Positions 58,419 through 64,000 of a stretch of DNA of 64,000 nucleotides are shown here, piece after piece (position 1 is the first letter of the stretch; every line of letters begins with the position of its first letter). Position numbers and translations under genes: made by a program. The notes beneath the pieces were generated by a model, which ran no database searches, was not told the origin of the DNA, and worked only from the letters and a program-made list of their open reading frames with translations. The stretch covers positions 97,446,462 to 97,510,461 of the forward strand of contig JBOZIK010000001.1 in assembly GCA_051453625.1 (NCBI GenBank). Reading direction: 5' to 3'. The stretch is from Welwitschia mirabilis. Taxonomy: Eukaryota; Gnetophyta; Gnetopsida; Welwitschiales.

Positions 58419-60098
58419 GGAATCCTCTAATTCAACTATGAACATTACCGTTGGAGAGTTAATCGCTAGCAAAAGATATGAAAAATAAAAATCTTTTAAT
58501 TTACCTTCTAATAATGATATAGAACTTAAAACTGAGAATTCTTCTTAATAATCCTTCCCATCCACTTCTAAAAATAATGATAAGAGACAAATTCAAAAAA
58601 TATTAGTTAAAATAAGAGCTAAAATAAGGAGAAATAATAAACAGTCTAAGAATAATGGAAATAGAACACTTAAAAAAATATTTAAAGAATAATTTTGGAT
58701 AACATCACATAGTGTTGTGGCTAGGAATTAGGCCCCCTCCTCTTTTTAACCATCATATTTTTTGCCCTTCTTCTTTTCAAACTTCATGTAAAAATGACAA
58801 TGATAATATGTGACATTTTAGGAATTCCATGTCATTTAACAAAACATACTATAATTATTTTAGTGAACTTCAACCATTTTTAATGGATTATTATGAAGAT
58901 AAATCATCTCTCATGAGTTATCATAAAGATGAAGATCCATCTACCCTAAATTACTATGAAAAAAATAAATAACTATGTTAAATAAATAATTGATAAAATG
59001 ACATAGAGGCAAGAAGATACCAACAAGAAGATGAAAATTTTAATTGAGATGCTTTAATAAAATTTATTATAAAATCAACTATCTCAAGGTTCTTTTACAA
59101 CACAATAAACTATCCTACTACATCTCATCTTGAGAATCATGAGAGGATCTAGAAATAAGTAATAAAAATTCTTACTTTAACATAGAAAACAAAAGTATAC
59201 ATCAATCTAAAACTTTTCACTTATTTGAAGATAGACAACAAAAGAATATTAATGATGATTTAACTCCCTTATTTGACAATAAGAATGAATATGATCATTT
59301 ATTAGATGATGAGCTAGGTTATAACCCCATTCAATTTCTATTAGAAAATAAAGATAAAATAAAAGAATTCTCATGAAAAAGTCTAAAAATTTTTTCATCC
59401 ATGATAAAAATAATGATCATATTTCTCCTTCTAATGAATCTAATAAATTAGAAAATAATGACATGCAATAAGATAATGAGAATGATAAGTAAAAAAATTA
59501 TGATGATAATATTGAGATAGTATATTATATTCCTGGTTTTAACTTACTTTATGATGAGGATGAAGAAGTTCATTAAGTCCAAAACATGAGAATAATGGAT
59601 AATTTATATGATGAAGTGAAATCGATGGAGAATTTACATTATGAAGAGAGTCATTCACCTCTATCGTTTGGACAATAATCCTAGATGATAGTCAGTAATA
59701 ACATTTTAATAATAGAAAATAAGGATTACAATTTAGAATTAACTTAATTATTCAATAGAGAGAAAAAAGAGTTAACTCAAGAAATATCAAAAAATCTTCC
59801 ATCATATAATGATAAAGATGAATAGTTTTTTCTTTACAATCTTTTTATGATATTTTTAATGAATCAACAAACTTAAAAAATGAAAATAATTCTTAATAAA
59901 ACAAAGATGTGTTCAATAAAGAAGAATAATAGATGATTAATGATAGTAAAAAAGACAATGAAGAAGAGGAAGATACTATCAAAGATAATAATTAACAAAG
60001 TAAAGAAAGAATTCAACCAAGTAATGATGAAGTCAACAATGAGAAGAAGAGAAATAAATATGAACTTATAGAAAATAAGTCAGAAATAAACTAATAGT
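58419..60098 (+). pseudogene. C leader-proximal coding remnant (acidic, Asn/Asp/Glu/Lys-rich)
   Basis: One frame begins at 58419 with MMESSNSTMNITVGELIASK and continues, with stops, through ILVKIRAKIRRNNKQSKNNG. It goes on to ELQPFLMDYYEDKSSLMSYH near 58870-58935. Later pieces include TPLFDNKNEYDHLLDDELG near 59265-59320. The region is dominated by GAT, GAA and AAT codons. It is not the gag of B. It could be an extra ORF upstream of gag, as known in Ogre/Tat elements, or a diverged gag. I do not recognise the protein. Confidence 0.45.
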
Positions 60099-61816
60099 TG
60101 AGGATCAACCCTAGAGGGGGGTGAATTGGTCTTTTAAGTTTTGTCTCCTTGTTATTAACGACCTGCAAAAATAATAAGTAGAACGAAATACTAAAACAAG
60201 CTATTTAATGGTGGATAGATACCACCCTTCAGCTTTGTAGACTCCTTGTCCTAGCTNNNNNNNNNNNNNNNNNNNNNNNNNNNNNNNNNNNNNNNNNNNN
60301 NNNNNNNNNNNNNNNNNNNNNNNNNNNNNNNNNNNNNNNNNNNNNNNNNNNNNNNNNNNNNNNNNNNNNNNNNNNNNNNNNNNNNNNNNNNNNNNNNNNN
60401 NNNNNNNNNNNNNNNNNNNNNNNNNNNNNNNNNNNNNNNNNNNNNNNNNNNNNNNNNNNNNNNNNNNNNNNNNNNNNNNNNNNNNNNNNNNNNNNNNNNN
60501 NNNNNNNNNNNNNNNNNNNNNNNNNNNNNNNNNNNNNNNNNNNNNNNNNNNNNNNNNNNNNNNNNNNNNNNNNNNNNNNNNNNNNNNNNNNNNNNNNNNN
60601 NNNNNNNNNNNNNNNNNNNNNNNNNNNNNNNNNNNNNNNNNNNNNNNNNNNNNNNNNNNNNNNNNNNNNNNNNNNNNNNNNNNNNNNNNNNNNNNNNNNN
60701 NNNNNNNNNNNNNNNNNNNNNNNNNNNNNNNNNNCTCATCAAATAACCTTTTATAACCAATGAGGATTTAATAGCTTTTTCTTAACCAAGAACAAATGAT
60801 AGAGAGAAGGTTTCACTAATGCATAGATGTGATCTCTAAGATATATCAATATTCTTTTCAAGAAAATGTAATGATGCACGTACAATAGAAATTTAAACTT
60901 TTTGGAATGTTCAGATGTGCTATTAGAAAGTATAATAGTCCTTATTCAATCTTGGATTTGATAAAATAGTATCAATGTCCTCTAGTAATTAGAGGAAAGC
61001 TTTTATACTTAAGATGTAATATATGACCATTTCCTCAAAAAGAAATGAATCGTTACAATTTTTTAAGGAACCCTTGTGCTTTTGCTAATGAATCATTGTG
61101 TTCATAACAGTTACATTTTTTCATCGTAGGGTTGACTTTTTGTTATCTTGAATTGACTACAACTATGATCGCCCTTATTCTAATGTTTGATCGCCCTTGC
61201 TTATCACAAGTTTCTCAGTATAGTATATGGTGCAAATTCGGTTGTCTTTGTAAAAATACTCAGTCACCCTTAGTCAGGTTGCCCTAATAATTTCTACCCA
61301 GTTAATCTTATGAGAGGAGACTCTTGATAGAATGTTGTTGCCCAATCTTATTTTATGTTATTGGCCTGAAGTCACATGGTTCATGTTCTATTGATTATTG
61401 TACAGCTATCCATATAGTAACTATTGGTTCCTTGTACAACTATCAAATAGATTCCTACTACATGTCATGTGGTCACTCGTATGAATTTTTTTAGTCATCC
61501 ATTTTTCTATTAGGTTGGATTTCATTGCATGTGTTATTGTTGCCCGTATGAATGCCTTCAGTCGCCTGTCTTGCTATCAGATTTTATTAGACTAAGTGAA
61601 ATGTGGTTGCCCATGAGTTAACTAGTCTTCTTTATGTTGTTTTAATTCAGTCGCCTAGTAAGTCATGTGTGGTTGCTCGCTTCTAAAACAATATTACAAT
61701 TCTTGATTATTTTATCATCTAATATAATAAATCAGTCGCCTAGTACTGGAAGTTACCTGTATTAAAGACTAACTTATAAAACTTGTTAATTAATCAATGA
61801 TAATCAGTTCTCAACA
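60099..61816 (-). repeat. D 3' LTR
   Basis: It begins TGAGGATCAACC and ends GTTCTCAACA on the + strand. A 478-base N gap lies at 60257-60734. From 61130 to 61750 a short motif alternating between CAGTCGCC and GTTGCCC recurs about ten times (for example near 61166, 61193, 61280, 61601, 61650, 61735), standing out because the surroundings are poor in C and G. The motif array parallels the GTTGACC array in S1. Confidence 0.75.
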
Positions 61817-62136
61817 AACTCCCCCTTTGTCATTCATTGAGAAAAAATAATAATTTAACATTTGGGCTCTCCCTTAACTCATTTAAATTTGAGAGTAATT
61901 AGATTTAAATGAGTTTTGTATATAAAAAATCAAAAGAAAAAATAGAAGTAATTTTACACAAAAATAATCTTTTTGTATTACTTAAAATATTTCATTACAT
62001 GTGAAAGTTGTATTTTGACCCATTTGCAATATAAAGAAGTGATAAAGATGTTACAAATTTTACTTCCCCTTTTTGATAAAATTAAGGATGGAAAGGATAC
62101 AAAAAGACTAGAGGAAATAAAAATATACACAAAGAG
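61817..62136 (-). other. D polypurine tract and 3' untranslated region
   Basis: The + strand CTCCCCCTTTGTCATTCATT directly above the LTR is the complement of the Sirevirus-type sequence ending in AAAGGGGGAG. The rest is A+T-rich with no recognised motif. The + strand frame at 61973-62167 is antisense to the element and not supported. Confidence 0.65.
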
Positions 62137-62626
62137 TCAGTCACACTCTAAAGATTCAAAATACTGAGCACCCTCAGATTGAGATGTGTCAGTAACTAGA
62201 GTCCCACTAGCAATCAGGGCCTCCTTGATGTGATGAGTCCTTGAATCGATACAATGTAGAAGATGGAGAATTTCTGGGGTCTGAGAGGCCTTTAGCTTAA
62301 ACCTAAAAGGAGCAGCATGTTCTTTAAAAATGTGCATCCTTGAAAGCATGCCATGATCTATAGACACCATGGGCTTCTGAATCTCCTGCCTGGTGAGATG
62401 AGGAATGTTGAAATAATGACAAATTTGAGTTATAAGAAAATGATAAGGCACAAAACATTATTTATATGGCTAATGCTAGTTGACCATATGTTTAAGCATG
62501 ATTGTAAGGGCATCTAAGTATCTTCTCCAGTTCAACACATATATGAGATTGTTGGTGGCCCAAATTTGCACTTCAAAAGTAATCAATGCTATAAATAGGA
62601 AATTGCAATTAGGCTTAGTATAGGGT
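62137..62626 (-). pseudogene. D env-like (plant transposon protein) C-terminal half
   Basis: The 104-codon frame reads MPYHFLITQICHYFNIP near its start, matching the 'LPYSMLITNLYHHYKV' block of the S1 env-like protein. It continues with SIDHGMLSRMHIFKEH, where S1 has CEKFFRMHIFVGSK. The two proteins are therefore homologous. Upstream sequence up to 62626 continues the gene before a 100-base N gap. Base composition here is less A+T-rich than elsewhere. Confidence 0.7.
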
Positions 62627-62726
62627 NNNNNNNNNNNNNNNNNNNNNNNNNNNNNNNNNNNNNNNNNNNNNNNNNNNNNNNNNNNNNNNNNNNNNNNNNN
62701 NNNNNNNNNNNNNNNNNNNNNNNNNN

Positions 62727-62929
62727 TAAAAACCTAATTGTAAGGTAGCAGTCAACCCAAATAATTTGGTAGTTGACCCTACAAGAAGAATGTTTTACAA
62801 ACAAAATCCTAATAAAACTCGGTCAACCTATAAGAAATGAGAGGTCGACCTAATGTGACTAGAAAAATCACCGAAGTGAGATCAATCGAAGTGAATTATT
62901 AGGGGGATGAGGGTTGTTAAGGTAAAGAA
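62727..62929 (-). other. D pol-env spacer with GGTCGACC-like motifs
   Basis: In about 130 bases the + strand shows 'agtcaaccc' (62750), 'agttgaccc' (62771), 'ggtcaacc' (62821), 'ggtcgacc' (62844) and 'gatcaatcg' (62880). The spacer corresponds in position to 4660-4890 of S1. No gene is present. Confidence 0.55.
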
Positions 62930-64000
62930 AGAACTTATACAAGATAGAGTACCTTAGTAAAGTCCAAAAAGAATAAAAAGTAGCTACATCCTCCAGGATG
63001 GCTACTAGTACTTAGAAACTTAAAAGAGGCTAAAAAGTACTAAGCTTCTTAGAGGAACTTATGATAATGGAGCTTTAAGTTTTTATAATATACTTGAAGA
63101 CTTGAAGCTTTGTATTGAAGAAGAACTACTATAAGAATTAAATAATTAGTGTCTATAGAGGAGTCTTATAGAGAATCCTTATTAAATCAAACCTAATAAT
63201 GACATTTCCAGATAAATTAAAGATAGTCCAGAATTAAGATATTTCAACCATGCTTGGAGAAAGAGACTGGAGGATCTTCTAGTAAAATAAAATTGGGATA
63301 CTAAACAGAAGTCTTAACTCTTCTAATATTTTGGATTAAAAACCAAACTTGTCTAGCATTATGACAATCCTAGAAGATATGCTGAATGGTTTTTATTTTT
63401 TGACACAGAGGACGCAATGGATAAGCTATTCCAAGATGTTACAGGCGATAAGCCATAGGAAGTTCCTAATGAATGAGACACCAATAGAAAATTTTGGCTT
63501 TGGGATGAGATTTTATCCTCCAAACTTCTTTAAAGAATTATTTTCATTTACTTTCCGACCAGTTGCGATACCATTTAGTGTTTAATTTCTTTATTAGACT
63601 GATGAAATCTTGGAATCAAGTCTGAGCTGAAGAAAAGAATAGTTGTATGAGTTTTTTACCATCAAGCCAAAACTAATCATCCCACTAATTCATATTATTA
63701 TGATGCTAATTATATTTAGAGACTACTTCTTTAATATGCTTGATGATAGGAGGATCCAATTTTTGAACTTTCCATTTGGACTTGAGATGAGGCTAATTAA
63801 TCTTGATGCAGTTTTCTCAAATAGTAATAAATTGATCCAATGAAGAAGCCTCGATTTAACTAATCTATGAGATCTGACTGAAGAGTGAGATGCTAAGGAA
63901 TTACCATCTATTTAAAAGGCTAAAGACCACCAAGGAGAATGAGTGGCTAGCTGATTGTGGCTAAGCTTGTCCGTATGCCAAAAAAGAAAATGTTTAATTT
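62930..64000 (-). mobile_element. LINE (L1-type non-LTR retrotransposon) 3' end inserted in D
   Basis: On the - strand near 63340-63440 the pieces CVLC, then C-x-x-A-R-Q-V-W-F (from 'DCHNARQVWF' after a frame correction) match the zinc-binding zf-RVT domain at the C-terminus of plant LINE reverse transcriptases. Upstream, PKPKFSIGVSFIRNFLWLIA near 63450-63510 matches the 'P-K-x-x-F-x-W-x-x-x-x-x-x-L' lead-in. The 3' tail 62930-63330 has pyrimidine-rich 'ctttttattctttttggac'-like sequence on the - strand, as plant LINEs often do. The + strand frames at 63349-63585 and 63643-63843 are antisense shadows. The left edge is estimated. Confidence 0.6.

Larger units (their letters stand above)
56434..60098 (+). 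mobile_element. C: Athila/Tat-like element in + orientation (5' part)
   Basis: The left LTR (56434-57690) is the reverse complement relative of the B LTRs. A PBS follows on the + strand. Next come a leader with repeated motifs and a decayed acidic coding region. The element is cut at 60098 by the copia D; its remainder would lie beyond D, outside the window. It inserted into the gag of A. Confidence 0.75.
38581..64000 (-). mobile_element. A: Athila/Tat-like gypsy element, split by B and C, running off the window
   Basis: The left end is an LTR (38581-39738) that cuts G3 integrase. The - strand order toward the right is 3' region, integrase, RNase H and RT (41000-43861), then insertion B, then protease and gag (55076-56433), then insertion C. 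The PR-RT linker reads across B: DDLKCTSLG at about 55100 on one side and STFPVVINSFLDLSKED at about 43810-43860 on the other match a single Athila-type sequence. The 5' LTR is not in the window. Confidence 0.75.
60099..64000 (-). mobile_element. D: Sirevirus-like Ty1/copia element (3' part)
   Basis: The 3' LTR is at 60099-61816, next to the purine tract AAAGGGGGAGTTTG on the - strand. An env-like gene at about 62137-62600 follows on the same strand. A motif-rich spacer and then an inserted LINE come next. Gag, pol and the 5' LTR would lie beyond the window. The LTR end 'aggatcaaccctagagggg' resembles the S1 LTR start 'aggatcgagaaccc', so S1 and D are relatives. Confidence 0.75.

Noticed and set aside
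63349-63585. 78-codon + strand gene
   Set aside because: The opposite strand carries the LINE zinc-binding domain, so this is a shadow.
1-64000. DNA transposons, organelle insertions, host exons
   Set aside because: No terminal inverted repeats with transposase motifs, no plastid or mitochondrial gene sequence, and no host protein apart from the unassigned remnant in G2 were recognised.

Overview
This window is a very A+T-rich, repeat-only block of a plant nuclear genome. Every recognisable protein remnant belongs to a plant retrotransposon family: Ty3/gypsy chromovirus (Tekay-like), Athila/Tat-like gypsy, Sirevirus-like Ty1/copia with an env-like gene, and an L1-type LINE. The primer-binding sites match plant initiator-Met or Asp-type tRNAs. 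No host gene, rRNA, tRNA or CRISPR array is visible. The species cannot be named from this sequence. Coding remnants are full of stops and frameshifts, and twelve runs of N mark assembly gaps. All alignments were made by eye, so boundaries are good to a few bases where TG/CA ends, a PBS, a PPT or a target-site duplication was seen, and otherwise to tens of bases.

The window reads as one nested insertion cluster. The outermost layer is a fragment of a + strand Athila/Tat-like element, G3 (37406-38580). Its RNase H region was hit by a - strand Tekay-like chromovirus, G1 (1-37405 including its own insertions). G1 was in turn hit by a - strand Sirevirus-like copia, S1 (1372-10869), in its integrase, and by a + strand Sirevirus-like copia, S2 (19374-37273), in its right LTR. 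S2 contains a - strand chromovirus, G2 (26258-35474). The 5' leader of G2 holds a + strand, promoter-led, apparently intron-containing gene remnant that I do not recognise (about 31340-34860).

Right of 38580 a second stack lies in the integrase of G3. A - strand Athila/Tat-like element, A (38581 to beyond the window), is split by a - strand Athila/Tat-like element, B (43862-55075), and by a + strand relative, C (from 56434). C is cut by a - strand Sirevirus-like copia, D (from 60099), which itself contains the 3' end of a - strand LINE (62930-64000).

Nothing here is likely to make a complete functional polyprotein. The points of interest are the unassigned gene remnant inside G2, short motifs shared between the LTR and the pol-env spacer of the copia elements, an inverted pair of Athila LTRs, a displaced LTR-like block in G1, and assembly gaps flanked by near-identical duplicated ends.
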